Below, piece after piece: positions 16,776-24,999 of a DNA stretch of 32,826 nt. The notes below the pieces were generated by a model. The model searched no databases, was not told the DNA's origin, and saw nothing but the letters and a program-made list of their open reading frames with translations. A program made the position numbers and the translations under genes. Source of the stretch: Bacillota bacterium (GTDB lineage: Bacteria; Bacillota; Clostridia; Acetivibrionales; DSM-1351); NCBI GenBank assembly GCA_023433945.1, contig JAEYTP010000036.1, positions 1 through 32,826 on the forward strand. Reading direction: 5' to 3'. Each line of letters starts with the position of its first letter. The first letter of the stretch is position 1.

Positions 16776-18189
16776 GGTTATTTTTGTTGATGATGAAAGT
16801 TTAATTATTGAAAGCCTAAAGGTAAGTATAGATTGGGAGAAGGAAGGTTTTAGGATTATAGGGAGTGCTTTAAACGGAGTAGATGCTTTAGAACTTATTC
16901 GTAAGTTCCAACCTGATATTGTCTTCACGGATATCAGAATGCCGGGTATTTCAGGTATTGAGTTAATTAAGAGAGTATCAGAAATCAATCCTAATATTTT
17001 GTTCGTAATTGTTAGTGGATACGCAGAGTTCTCATATGCACAGAAAGCATTAAAATATAATGCTGTGGGATACTGCCTGAAACCCTTCGACGAAGACGAA
17101 ATATTAAGTATTCTTTCAAAGGCCAAAGGTATTCTGAAATCAAGAAATAACGATAATAGCACTCTGCTAGAGTTTAGTGATATCTACTCTCAAGATACAT
17201 ATAAAGTTAAAAATATATTGAATGAGGTAGGTATTTCAGTTGATGATAACAGAGAACTTATTGTGATAGCATCTATTGGGCAGAGAAAATTATCTATACC
17301 AGAGAACATCCGGCATATTGAGATTGTTTTTGACTATAACAAAAGGATATATCTACTACAATCTCAATATAATAATCGCCTGAAACACTGCTTTTTAGAG
17401 CAATTATCAGGGGATATTATGGGTATTGGTGTTATAACAGATGTAAAACAATATAATATGATTAAAAGCTCTGTAATTGAGGCTATTATTGCTGCGTACC
17501 AGTTTTTTATTTCTGGCAAAGGTGTTTATTCTACTATAATTAATGATACATCAACGTTGAGCAAGTATTTAAAAGATTTAGATGACTTAACACGAAAAAA
17601 GGATGCTATAGGCTGTGAAGAATGCCTTAACAATATAAGGTCTTTATTTGAGAGTGGGACTATGAACATTAGAAATGCATTCAAAGTGTATAACCTTATT
17701 ATGGCTTTATTATGTTGTAATAAAGAGGCAGATGAAGCAATAATTGATAATTACGAACAGCTTATTGATTCTTATGAAAATGTGTACAATATGCTGGATG
17801 AATTGAAACGTGTAACTATTAATCAATGTATAGTATCAAGCAAGGATAATCTCCAAGAAATCGATAATGCCACAGTTTATAAGATTATAGAGTATATAAA
17901 CTCTAACTTTTATAAGCCCATTACTATCCAACAGCTTTCTGAGAAGTTTTTTATCACCCCTAACTATATAAGCTTTCTATTTAAAAAGTTTGTTGGTGAA
18001 AATTTTAAGAATTATATCATAAAATTACGAATTACATATGCCTGTGAGCTCTTAGAAAACTCGAAATATTCTGTTCAAGAGGTTGGTGAAAAGGTAGGAT
18101 ATAATGATTACTTTTATTTCATTCGTATATTTAAAAGTATCAAAGGAATTTCTCCTTCAAAGTATAGAGAAGAATATATTTCAAAATAA
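16768..18189 (+). CDS. YesN-like response regulator with AraC-type DNA-binding domain
   Basis: A 473-residue response regulator. The receiver domain (1-120) begins YKVIFVDDES, with acidic residues D8/D9, the phosphorylation site D55 in FTDIRMPG and a conserved K in CLKPFD. A long linker of about 240 residues follows, containing helical segments. The last 100 residues are an AraC double helix-turn-helix: ITIQQLSEKFFITPNYISFL, YSVQEVGEKVGYNDYFYFIR and GISPSKYREE. It is translated from ATG 16768, inside the kinase gene's end. It most likely activates the importer operon that begins at 18472, whose promoter region has repeats suited to such a regulator. Confidence 0.93.
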   Translation: MYKVIFVDDESLIIESLKVSIDWEKEGFRIIGSALNGVDALELIRKFQPDIVFTDIRMPGISGIELIKRVSEINPNILFVIVSGYAEFSYAQKALKYNAVGYCLKPFDEDEILSILSKAKGILKSRNNDNSTLLEFSDIYSQDTYKVKNILNEVGISVDDNRELIVIASIGQRKLSIPENIRHIEIVFDYNKRIYLLQSQYNNRLKHCFLEQLSGDIMGIGVITDVKQYNMIKSSVIEAIIAAYQFFISGKGVYSTIINDTSTLSKYLKDLDDLTRKKDAIGCEECLNNIRSLFESGTMNIRNAFKVYNLIMALLCCNKEADEAIIDNYEQLIDSYENVYNMLDELKRVTINQCIVSSKDNLQEIDNATVYKIIEYINSNFYKPITIQQLSEKFFITPNYISFLFKKFVGENFKNYIIKLRITYACELLENSKYSVQEVGEKVGYNDYFYFIRIFKSIKGISPSKYREEYISK

Positions 18190-18217
18190 TATTTGGAATT
18201 ACCATGTAATATTCTAC

Positions 18218-18246
18218 AAAAAGTATTGTATTTTTCTATACTTTTT
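18218..18246 (+). terminator. Probable AT-rich terminator after the regulator gene
   Basis: AAAAAGTAT (18218-18226) and ATACTTTTT (18238-18246) form a 9-bp hairpin with an 11-base loop ending in five T residues, 29 bases after the stop codon. The stem is AT-rich, so termination would be inefficient. Confidence 0.4.
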
Positions 18247-18270
18247 ACAGAAGTGCCATAATTCTGTAAA
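18244..18270. promoter_or_regulatory. Inverted repeat upstream of the importer operon
   Basis: TTTACAGAA (18244-18252) and TTCTGTAAA (18262-18270) are a perfect 9-bp inverted repeat with a 9-base gap. No T run follows, so it is more likely a protein site or mRNA hairpin than a terminator. It lies about 75 bases ahead of the proposed -10. Confidence 0.35.
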
Positions 18271-18312
18271 CAATCACCATTTCATAATAGATTTACAACT
18301 AAAAATTTAGTT

Positions 18313-18350
18313 TATTCTACATTTATGTAGTTAGAATACCCTCATATAAT
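18313..18350 (+). promoter_or_regulatory. Probable regulator-dependent promoter of the importer operon
   Basis: TATAAT (18345-18350) is a consensus -10, but no good -35 is found at normal distance. At that place is the dyad CTACAT-TT-ATGTAG (18317-18330), flanked by ATTCT and AGAAT. The 8-mer TATTCTAC occurs at 18313-18320 and again at 18210-18217. A missing -35 with repeats in its place fits activation by an AraC-type response regulator. Assignment to the adjacent regulator is inferred. Confidence 0.45.
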
Positions 18351-18471
18351 ATAAGTACGCTATTGTTTAATAACAGTGTTTTAGCTAAAAGGAATCACAT
18401 GATTTGGAATAAATTGATTTCTATTTATAGGGAAAAGACACAGGACTTATACTTTTTGGGGGAGTGAACGA

Positions 18472-19419
18472 ATGAACATTTCTATTGGCAGTAAAACAAA
18501 GGCACCCAATTCGTCTCTTTGTAGAAGAATAATAAATCATAAGTATTACTACTTGATGTTATTACCAGCTATTGCATGGTACATAATATTTTGCTATATG
18601 CCTATGGCTGGTGTGACTCTTGCTTTCAAGACCTTTGATTTTAGTAAAGGTATTATGGGTAGCCCGTGGGTTGGGTTTGATAACTTTATTGAACTTATTA
18701 GTGATACGGGCTTTTTAATGGCTTTAAAAAACACTCTTATATTGAGTGTATGTAAACTTCTGCTTCATTTTCCAACACCCATTATACTGGCAATCCTACT
18801 GAATGAAATATGTAATAGTAGAATCAGAAAGGTATATCAAACATTTTTTACTTTTCCTCATTTTATTTCTTGGATTGTATTGTCGGGTATTATTGTAAAC
18901 ATATTTTCCCAGAATGGAATTTATAATCAAATATCGAGTCTATTCGGAGCAGCTCAAGGCGTCTCTCCTATGATTGATAAAGATAGTTTTAGGCCCATTA
19001 TATATATTAGTTATATATGGAAGGAGATGGGCTGGGATTCCATTATTTATTTAGCGGCCCTAGCAGGTATAAATCCAGAGCTGTATGAGTCTGCGAGTAT
19101 GGATGGAGCAAACAGATTTCAGAGGATTATACATATCACTTGGCCATGTTTAAAGAGTACAACAGCAATTCTGCTTATATTAAGTATTGGACACTTAATG
19201 AGCGGAGTTGGTTTTGATCAGGTATTCAATCTCTATAGTGCACCTGTTTATGATGTTGCGGATACCCTGGATACGTATATATATCGTGAAACTTTTACTG
19301 CTGGTATGGACTATGGCTATTCTACAGCAATTGGACTTATAAAATCTGTTGTAAACATGTTATTAGTAGTAATTTCAAACAAAATAGTAACATCCTTAGG
19401 AGAAGAAGGATTATTTTGA
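18472..19419 (+). CDS. ABC transporter permease, LplB type
   Basis: A 315-residue inner-membrane component of an oligosaccharide importer of the carbohydrate uptake-1 class. About six membrane segments are visible, beginning YYYLMLLPAIAWYIIFCYMP, the typical LplB start. The EAA loop, which contacts the ATPase, is LAALAGINPELYESASMDGA followed by NRFQRIIHITWP. GGGGGAG lies 7 bases before ATG 18472. It is the first gene of the importer operon. No ATP-binding subunit is encoded nearby. Clostridia often use a shared MsmX-type ATPase for such importers. Confidence 0.93.
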   Translation: MNISIGSKTKAPNSSLCRRIINHKYYYLMLLPAIAWYIIFCYMPMAGVTLAFKTFDFSKGIMGSPWVGFDNFIELISDTGFLMALKNTLILSVCKLLLHFPTPIILAILLNEICNSRIRKVYQTFFTFPHFISWIVLSGIIVNIFSQNGIYNQISSLFGAAQGVSPMIDKDSFRPIIYISYIWKEMGWDSIIYLAALAGINPELYESASMDGANRFQRIIHITWPCLKSTTAILLILSIGHLMSGVGFDQVFNLYSAPVYDVADTLDTYIYRETFTAGMDYGYSTAIGLIKSVVNMLLVVISNKIVTSLGEEGLF

Positions 19420-19468
19420 TTAATATCCTGAAATTATGTGTGCAATTATGTATAGGGGGAGTTTAATT

Positions 19469-20362
19469 GTGGCTAAAACAGTATGTAAGAATAAAAAAAG
19501 GAAATGGGGCATTTTTGATATAGTAAATACAATATTTCTAGGATTACTTTCTATTATAATGCTATATCCATTTTATAACGTTTTTATTACATCCTTCGCT
19601 AAATTTGAGGATATAATAGCAAAACCTGTATATTTGTTACCAGTATCTTTTCAACTGGATGGCTACAAAATGGTTTTTAGTGAGTCAAGCTTTTATAATG
19701 GGTTTGGAGTGACTGTAATTGTCACCGTTGTAGGTACTGCAATTTGTATGGTGGTTTCTTTGCTATCTGGATATGCTTTATCAAAAAAAAGTTTGCCAGG
19801 CAGAAACATAATACTAGCAATGATACTTTTCACAATGTTTTTTAATGGTGGACTTATTCCTTTCTACTTGGTAGTAAGCGGCATAGGGTTAGTTAATTCA
19901 ATTTGGAGTATGATTTTACCAGCAGCGATTAGTACATGGTATATGATAATAATGAAAAATTATTTTAACACTATTCCTGCCAGCCTAGAGGAGTCAGCAA
20001 GGCTTGATGGTGCTAATGACCTTCAAATTTTAGCAAAAATTATTCTGCCCGTATCAAAGCCAATAATAGCTACTTTTTCATTGTTTTATGCTGTCGAGAG
20101 ATGGAATGAGTGGTGGAATGCTTTACTTTTCATAAGTGACGAGAGTAAACGTCCATTGCAAATAGTATTAAGACAAATACTCATTAATGTTATAGTCTCA
20201 GACAAAATGAGAGTGCAACTTGAAAGAAGCCAGACAAGAGTTTTTGAAGAAAGCGTTCAAATGGCGGCAATTGTTATAACTTTAGTGCCAATTATATGTC
20301 TTTATCCTTTCCTTCAAAAATATTTTGTAAAGGGTATTATGGTAGGTTCTATAAAGGAATGA
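19469..20362 (+). CDS. ABC transporter permease, CarB/YtcP type
   Basis: The second permease of the importer, 297 residues. Six membrane segments are seen, from IVNTIFLGLLSIIMLYPFYN onward. The EAA loop is IPASLEESARLDGA followed by NDLQILAKIILPVSKP. The C-terminal end KYFVKGIMVGSIKE is typical of the family. The frame is open from 19436, but GTG 19469 is preferred because AGGGGGAG (19454-19461) lies 7 bases before it, giving a start 50 bases after the first permease gene. It pairs with the LplB-type protein to form the transmembrane channel. Confidence 0.93.
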   Translation: MAKTVCKNKKRKWGIFDIVNTIFLGLLSIIMLYPFYNVFITSFAKFEDIIAKPVYLLPVSFQLDGYKMVFSESSFYNGFGVTVIVTVVGTAICMVVSLLSGYALSKKSLPGRNIILAMILFTMFFNGGLIPFYLVVSGIGLVNSIWSMILPAAISTWYMIIMKNYFNTIPASLEESARLDGANDLQILAKIILPVSKPIIATFSLFYAVERWNEWWNALLFISDESKRPLQIVLRQILINVIVSDKMRVQLERSQTRVFEESVQMAAIVITLVPIICLYPFLQKYFVKGIMVGSIKE

Positions 20363-20422
20363 TTTAAGAATATGACAGTGGAAACTGTTATAAATAAAAA
20401 ATAATTAATGGGGGAATTTCAC

Positions 20423-22075
20423 ATGAAAGTGAAAAAAAGGAACATTTTGAGAATCATGGCACTTTTAATTGCAGCACTCTTAATGAGCAGTTGCATAATT
20501 GGCTGTGGCAATGATACTGGCACCAGTCAAGCAGAAAATTCACCATCAAGTTCGACAGATTCAGCTCAAGCCGTAGCTTCGGAGGATCCATTTAAAGATC
20601 ATGTAGAAATATCGGTTGCAATGTGGGATAGTTCAGATGATTCAGTAAATCCAGAAACAGAACCAATATATGCTGCAATTTCAAAAAAGTTAAACCTGAC
20701 AATAAAGATGCAGCCTATCACATGGGACGATTATGCGACTAAAATTCAGATGTGGGCAGCTTCAGGTCAATTACCTGACGTATTTGCTATGGATGCATTT
20801 GGAAGCAAAAACTACAGCAATTGGACAAAACAGGGCATAGTTAGAGCTATTCCAGATGACTTAAGCCAATATCCAAATCTAGAAAAGTATTTGAGTAGTG
20901 AATCCTTCCAAGCAATGAAAACAGATGATAAGTTCTATTGTGTACCTCGTGCAAATTATACTAATTTACAATATAGTATGATGGATGATACGATACTCTA
21001 TCGTTGGGATTGGGCACAACAATTAGGAATAACTAAGGAACCAGAGTCTTATGATGAGTTTGTGAATATGCTTAAGGCATTTGTTGAAAAAGATCCTGAA
21101 GGAAAAGGTACTGTGGGTCTAACTTTCAAGGAAACAAGCGTGATGACATGCCGATTACTTATGCCATATAATGCTGCAGCTACATATGGTGATAAAACAA
21201 ATTACAAATGGATAAAAGAAGATGGACAATATATCCCTGCATATTTCTCAAAGAATACAGTAAATGGAATTAAAGCTATGAAAGAAATGTTTGATATGGG
21301 GATTATTGATAAAGATTTAGCTATCCTTAAATACAAGGAAGGCGATAACAAATTCTATTCAGGTAGGGCAGGTGCTACAATCACCAACTCCATAAAAGAA
21401 TATGAATTCAATAAAACATATCCTGATAAAAAAATCGACGAATGTGTGAAAATTATTAAGATGTGGCCTTCTGAAGATGGCAATAGGTATCAGTATGTAG
21501 ATGGTGCATCATCTTCTGAGAGTTATTTCAATGCAAAAGTTGATGACAAAAAAATGGATAGAATTATGAGACTATACGATTACCTGCTTTCAGACGAGGG
21601 TAAGGCATATTATCAGTATGGTGTCGAAGGTGTTGACTATGTTAGAGAAGGTGACAAGATAGTTTATAAACAGGATGGTAAGGATGTTGAAGTACCAGAC
21701 GCTGATCTGGAAAAGAAATACGCTTCAAAAAAGAGTATTGGTAATCTTGTATCATGGGGCAGTGACTTTTACTGGGATCCTACAAATTCAAGTGCTTTAA
21801 CTACTCCACGTTCATTTAATATGGCTCTTAATTATATCGACTGGGGTCTGAAGAATTTGAAAATAGCTGATTATAATCTTGCTTTAACTTTCTTATCTAC
21901 TCCAGCAAAGGATAAATTTACACTCTCAATCAATGACGACATTATAAAAGCTATGTACGATAGCAGGCCAATTGAACAACAATGGGCTGATATAGTCAAA
22001 GGATATGAGGCTAAGGGACTGAATGACGTAATTAAAGAAGTAAATGAAGAGGCAGCTAAATTAGGCATCAAATAG
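20423..22075 (+). CDS. Extracellular solute-binding lipoprotein
   Basis: A 550-residue substrate-binding protein of the large family that partners LplB/CarB permeases. A lipoprotein signal is present: MKVKKRNILR, a hydrophobic core, then IIGC with C28 as the likely lipidated residue (C24 is an alternative). A Ser/Thr-rich linker (about 30-50) follows. The mature domain includes ITWDDYATKIQMWAASGQLP and a late TPRSFNMALNYIDWGLKN. The frame begins at 20408, but ATG 20423 follows the ribosome site GGGGGA and gives a proper signal peptide. It is anchored on the outer face and delivers an oligosaccharide to the permeases. A strong hairpin follows the gene. Confidence 0.93.
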   Translation: MKVKKRNILRIMALLIAALLMSSCIIGCGNDTGTSQAENSPSSSTDSAQAVASEDPFKDHVEISVAMWDSSDDSVNPETEPIYAAISKKLNLTIKMQPITWDDYATKIQMWAASGQLPDVFAMDAFGSKNYSNWTKQGIVRAIPDDLSQYPNLEKYLSSESFQAMKTDDKFYCVPRANYTNLQYSMMDDTILYRWDWAQQLGITKEPESYDEFVNMLKAFVEKDPEGKGTVGLTFKETSVMTCRLLMPYNAAATYGDKTNYKWIKEDGQYIPAYFSKNTVNGIKAMKEMFDMGIIDKDLAILKYKEGDNKFYSGRAGATITNSIKEYEFNKTYPDKKIDECVKIIKMWPSEDGNRYQYVDGASSSESYFNAKVDDKKMDRIMRLYDYLLSDEGKAYYQYGVEGVDYVREGDKIVYKQDGKDVEVPDADLEKKYASKKSIGNLVSWGSDFYWDPTNSSALTTPRSFNMALNYIDWGLKNLKIADYNLALTFLSTPAKDKFTLSINDDIIKAMYDSRPIEQQWADIVKGYEAKGLNDVIKEVNEEAAKLGIK

Positions 22076-22100
22076 GCTAGTTTACTAAGCTGAAAAATCA

Positions 22101-22144
22101 TAGTACGACGGGGACTATTATTTATAGTAGTTCCCGTAATACTA
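22101..22144 (+). promoter_or_regulatory. Intercistronic hairpin after the binding-protein gene
   Basis: ACGGGGACTA (22108-22117) pairs with TAGTTCCCGT (22128-22137), with one G-U pair. It is extended by TAGTA (22101-22105) with TACTA (22140-22144) across a 2x2 internal loop. No T run follows. Such hairpins after binding-protein genes often stabilise the upstream mRNA so that this subunit is made in excess. Partial attenuation is an alternative. Confidence 0.6.
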
Positions 22145-22162
22145 TACGAAGGAAGGTATACG

Positions 22163-22963
22163 ATGAAAAATGATAATAGATTCCCAAAACTATTTATAAC
22201 TGATCTGGATGGCACGGCTCTTGGAGGGTTTAGTCCCTATTCCAGATTCCCGGATGTTTTTTCAGCTTTTTTAGACAAGCTGGATGAGCGCGGATGTAAA
22301 TGGGCTACAAACACTGCATGGGAGGCTCACCCTCAGATTGACTTGATTAAAGGCAGCACCATGAAAAGCATTCCTGCTTATGTATCCGGTGCAGTTAGTC
22401 TTGAACTTTGTATCCTAAAGGGTGATAAGCTAGAAATGGTTCAGCCATATTCAGACAATATGCAGGAAAAGCTGGAGAAGGTTCATCAATCCTGTATGAA
22501 CGCATTCATAAAAGATATATGCTCAAAATTTGATTCGATTTTTATATCATATAATAAATCTTGGTTTGCATTCACACCTAAAGAGGAACTAGTTGAGGAG
22601 TTGTATACATATGTTGAAGAAAAATATACAGATAGGTCAGAACTAACAATTCAACTAGTACGTGATGAAAAAAGAATAATTGCACTTCCTGCTTTTCTTA
22701 CAAAGGATGTTGTTGTAAAAGAAATACTAAAACTTATGGATTTAACGCCTGAAGATGTTATTGTAGCTGGTGATATGGAGATGGACCTCAGTATGATGTC
22801 TCCTGATGTGTCAAAATACTACATATGTCCGAATAATGCGTGCCAGGCGGTTAAAAAGCATGTGCTCGAGATGGGAGGCGTAGTCGGGAGCTTGGATTAT
22901 GGACCTGGGATTGTTGAAGCATTCAATAGATTAGCAAAAATAAACGGGTGGGATTGGGAGTAA
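22163..22963 (+). CDS. HAD-superfamily (Cof-like) phosphatase
   Basis: A 266-residue haloacid dehalogenase-type hydrolase. Motif I is ITDLDGTALGG (first Asp the nucleophile), motif II is in WATNTAW, a conserved Lys precedes motif IV, and motif IV is VAGDMEMDLSMM. The cap domain lies between motifs II and IV, as in Cof-type sugar phosphatases. GAAGGAAGG sits before ATG 22163. In this operon it may remove phosphate from a sugar phosphate that builds up during breakdown. The exact substrate cannot be read from the sequence. Confidence 0.88.
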   Translation: MKNDNRFPKLFITDLDGTALGGFSPYSRFPDVFSAFLDKLDERGCKWATNTAWEAHPQIDLIKGSTMKSIPAYVSGAVSLELCILKGDKLEMVQPYSDNMQEKLEKVHQSCMNAFIKDICSKFDSIFISYNKSWFAFTPKEELVEELYTYVEEKYTDRSELTIQLVRDEKRIIALPAFLTKDVVVKEILKLMDLTPEDVIVAGDMEMDLSMMSPDVSKYYICPNNACQAVKKHVLEMGGVVGSLDYGPGIVEAFNRLAKINGWDWE

Positions 22964-23026
22964 ACCCTTTAACAATCAAATTTATCGTTTAGTGCAAGTG
23001 CATATAAGACTGGAGGAAGTAGTAGT

Positions 23027-24286
23027 ATGAAACAAGTTACAGCTGTATTGGTAGGTGCAGGCCAAAGAGGAGGACATGCATATGCAAGGTATGCACTCAA
23101 TCATCCAGATGAACTGCGCTTTGTTGCAGTAGCAGAGCCAGATGACGAAAGAAGACAGATATTTAAGGAACAACATAAAATTGCAGATGATATGTGCTTT
23201 TCAAGCTGGGAACAACTAGTTAATAAGCCTAAGCTGGCAGATGCCATGCTGATTTGTACTCAGGACAGGATGCACTTTTATCCTACTATCAATGCATTGG
23301 AGAAAGGATATCATGTGCTGCTAGAAAAGCCGATGTCTCCCGATCCCAAGGAATGTATAACTATGGGTGAATATGCCACTAAATACGACAGGGTTTTCAC
23401 AATTTGTCATGTACTAAGATACTCACCTTTTTTTGGTACTATTAAGAAGCTATTGGACTGTGAGAGAATCGGAAAACTGATATCCATACAGCATAATGAG
23501 AATGTTGGCTACTGGCATCAGGCACATAGTTTTGTAAGAGGTAGCTGGCGTAACTCAAAGGAGTCAAGTCCTATGATACTTGCGAAGTGCTGTCATGATA
23601 TGGATATTCTCCTCTGGCTAGCAGGTGCTGAATGTACATATATATCTTCTTTTGGATCGTTGTCTCACTTTAAAATGGAAAATGCGCCTGCAGGAGCTCC
23701 TAAGAGATGTCTAGATGGTTGTCCTGTAGCAGCAGAGTGCCAATACTATGCACCCAGACAGTACTTAGGAGAAAATACAGATTGGCCAACGGCATCAATT
23801 AGCAATGATTTGAGTATTGAAGCAAGAACCAAGGCATTAAAGGAAGGACCTTATGGAAGGTGTGTTTACCACTGCGACAATAATGTAGTTGACCATCAGG
23901 TAGTCAATATTGAGTTTGCAAATAGTGTCACAGCAGCCTTTACCATGTCTGCTTTTACTAATGAATCTGATAGGACAATCAAGCTTATGGGGACTAGAGG
24001 AGAAATTAGGGGAGCTATGGAAAAAGGTGAGATTGAAATTACAGATTTTCTTACTGGGAAAAAAGAAATTATTATCAAAGAGCATACCGAGAGTTCTCAT
24101 GGCGGCGGAGATGATGGTATAATGCGTGATTTTACGCAGCTTGTTAGAAGTGATAATGGTGGTGTGGGACTCACTTCGGCAGATATCTCAGTACAAAGTC
24201 ACATAATGGCGTTCGCAGCTGAAAAATCCAGAATAGATAAAGAAGTTATAGATATTAAAAAATTTATAAATGAATTAAGAGAATAA
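23027..24286 (+). CDS. Gfo/Idh/MocA-family oxidoreductase, second copy
   Basis: A 419-residue paralog of the oxidoreductase at 13573-14829, similar over its full length. The Rossmann motif is LVGAGQRG (8-15), the EKP triad is at 100-102, and H190-D-M-D193 follows. The blocks RIGKLISIQHNENVG and QAHSFVRGSWRNS almost repeat those of the other copy. The Cys insertion is C228, C232, C238, C279 and C283 (RCLDGCPVAAEC and GRCVYHCDNN). The late Cys found in copy 1 is replaced by Val here. The ribosome site GGAGGAAG is followed by ATG 23027. It may oxidise or epimerise a sugar ring carbon, or act as an NAD-assisted glycoside-cleaving enzyme as some relatives do. Neither is shown. Confidence 0.88.
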   Translation: MKQVTAVLVGAGQRGGHAYARYALNHPDELRFVAVAEPDDERRQIFKEQHKIADDMCFSSWEQLVNKPKLADAMLICTQDRMHFYPTINALEKGYHVLLEKPMSPDPKECITMGEYATKYDRVFTICHVLRYSPFFGTIKKLLDCERIGKLISIQHNENVGYWHQAHSFVRGSWRNSKESSPMILAKCCHDMDILLWLAGAECTYISSFGSLSHFKMENAPAGAPKRCLDGCPVAAECQYYAPRQYLGENTDWPTASISNDLSIEARTKALKEGPYGRCVYHCDNNVVDHQVVNIEFANSVTAAFTMSAFTNESDRTIKLMGTRGEIRGAMEKGEIEITDFLTGKKEIIIKEHTESSHGGGDDGIMRDFTQLVRSDNGGVGLTSADISVQSHIMAFAAEKSRIDKEVIDIKKFINELRE

Positions 24287-24317
24287 ATAAAATAAAGATA
24301 GATTGAAAGGAATTGTA

Positions 24318-24971
24318 ATGCCAATAGAGGTTATAGTTATTAGGTTAATTACAGCGGCAATACTTGGTGGACTAATAGGTATGGAAAGAGAAAACCGAAG
24401 GCGGGCTGCTGGATTCAGGACTCATATACTTGTTTCGGTGGGGGCAGCCCTAGCAATGGTGTCTTCCGAGTATATTTTTAATCTTTATAAGGGTGTTACA
24501 AATCTTGATCCTGCAAGACTAGGGGCTCAAGTCATAAGTGGAATAGGCTTTTTGGGTGCAGGAACGATTATTAGAGAAGGGCCAAATGTACAGGGGCTGA
24601 CTACGGCCGCCACTTTGTGGGCTGTATCATGTGTTGGAATTGCTGCGGGTATTGGTTTTTATGAAGCTGCTATTGTGGCTACGGTAATAATATATTTGAC
24701 CTTGGTTGTACTAAGAAAGTTTGAAAATGTAATAAATAAGTCGGATAGCACTATTAAATTAAGTATGAAAGTAGCACAATCGTCAGAACAATTTGTAAAG
24801 GTAAATTCTCTAATAAAGAGTACAAGAACCACAGTAACAAAAATGGATATTATTACTCAGCCGGAAAATAGTGTATTTTTGCAGGTTGTTTTAAAAACTC
24901 CCAAGAGACATAAAGAGAAATTATTGAGAGATATTCTGAACTTAAAAGATGAGAACATTAGCATTATATAA
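24318..24971 (+). CDS. MgtC/SapB-family membrane protein
   Basis: A 217-residue inner-membrane protein. The MgtC signature is plain: LGGLIGMERENRRRAAGFRT, then HILVSVGAALAMVSS, VISGIGFLGAGTIIREG and VQGLTTAATLWAVSCVGIAA. There are about four or five membrane segments, then a soluble C-terminal domain of roughly 80 residues. ATG 24318 is chosen over an upstream TTG at 24303 because AAAGGA lies between them. MgtC-like proteins are known for magnesium-limitation and F-type ATPase effects, not for sugar catabolism. Its place inside a sugar operon, 32 bases after the oxidoreductase and 28 bases before the SIS gene, is unexplained. Confidence 0.9.
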   Translation: MPIEVIVIRLITAAILGGLIGMERENRRRAAGFRTHILVSVGAALAMVSSEYIFNLYKGVTNLDPARLGAQVISGIGFLGAGTIIREGPNVQGLTTAATLWAVSCVGIAAGIGFYEAAIVATVIIYLTLVVLRKFENVINKSDSTIKLSMKVAQSSEQFVKVNSLIKSTRTTVTKMDIITQPENSVFLQVVLKTPKRHKEKLLRDILNLKDENISII

Positions 24972-24999
24972 TAAAACATTGCCATTAAGGGGGATAAAA

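Noticed and set aside
16635..17162. A 175-codon minus-strand frame across the kinase/regulator junction
   Set aside because: It is antisense to conserved motifs of both two-component genes and has no ribosome site or recognisable domain.
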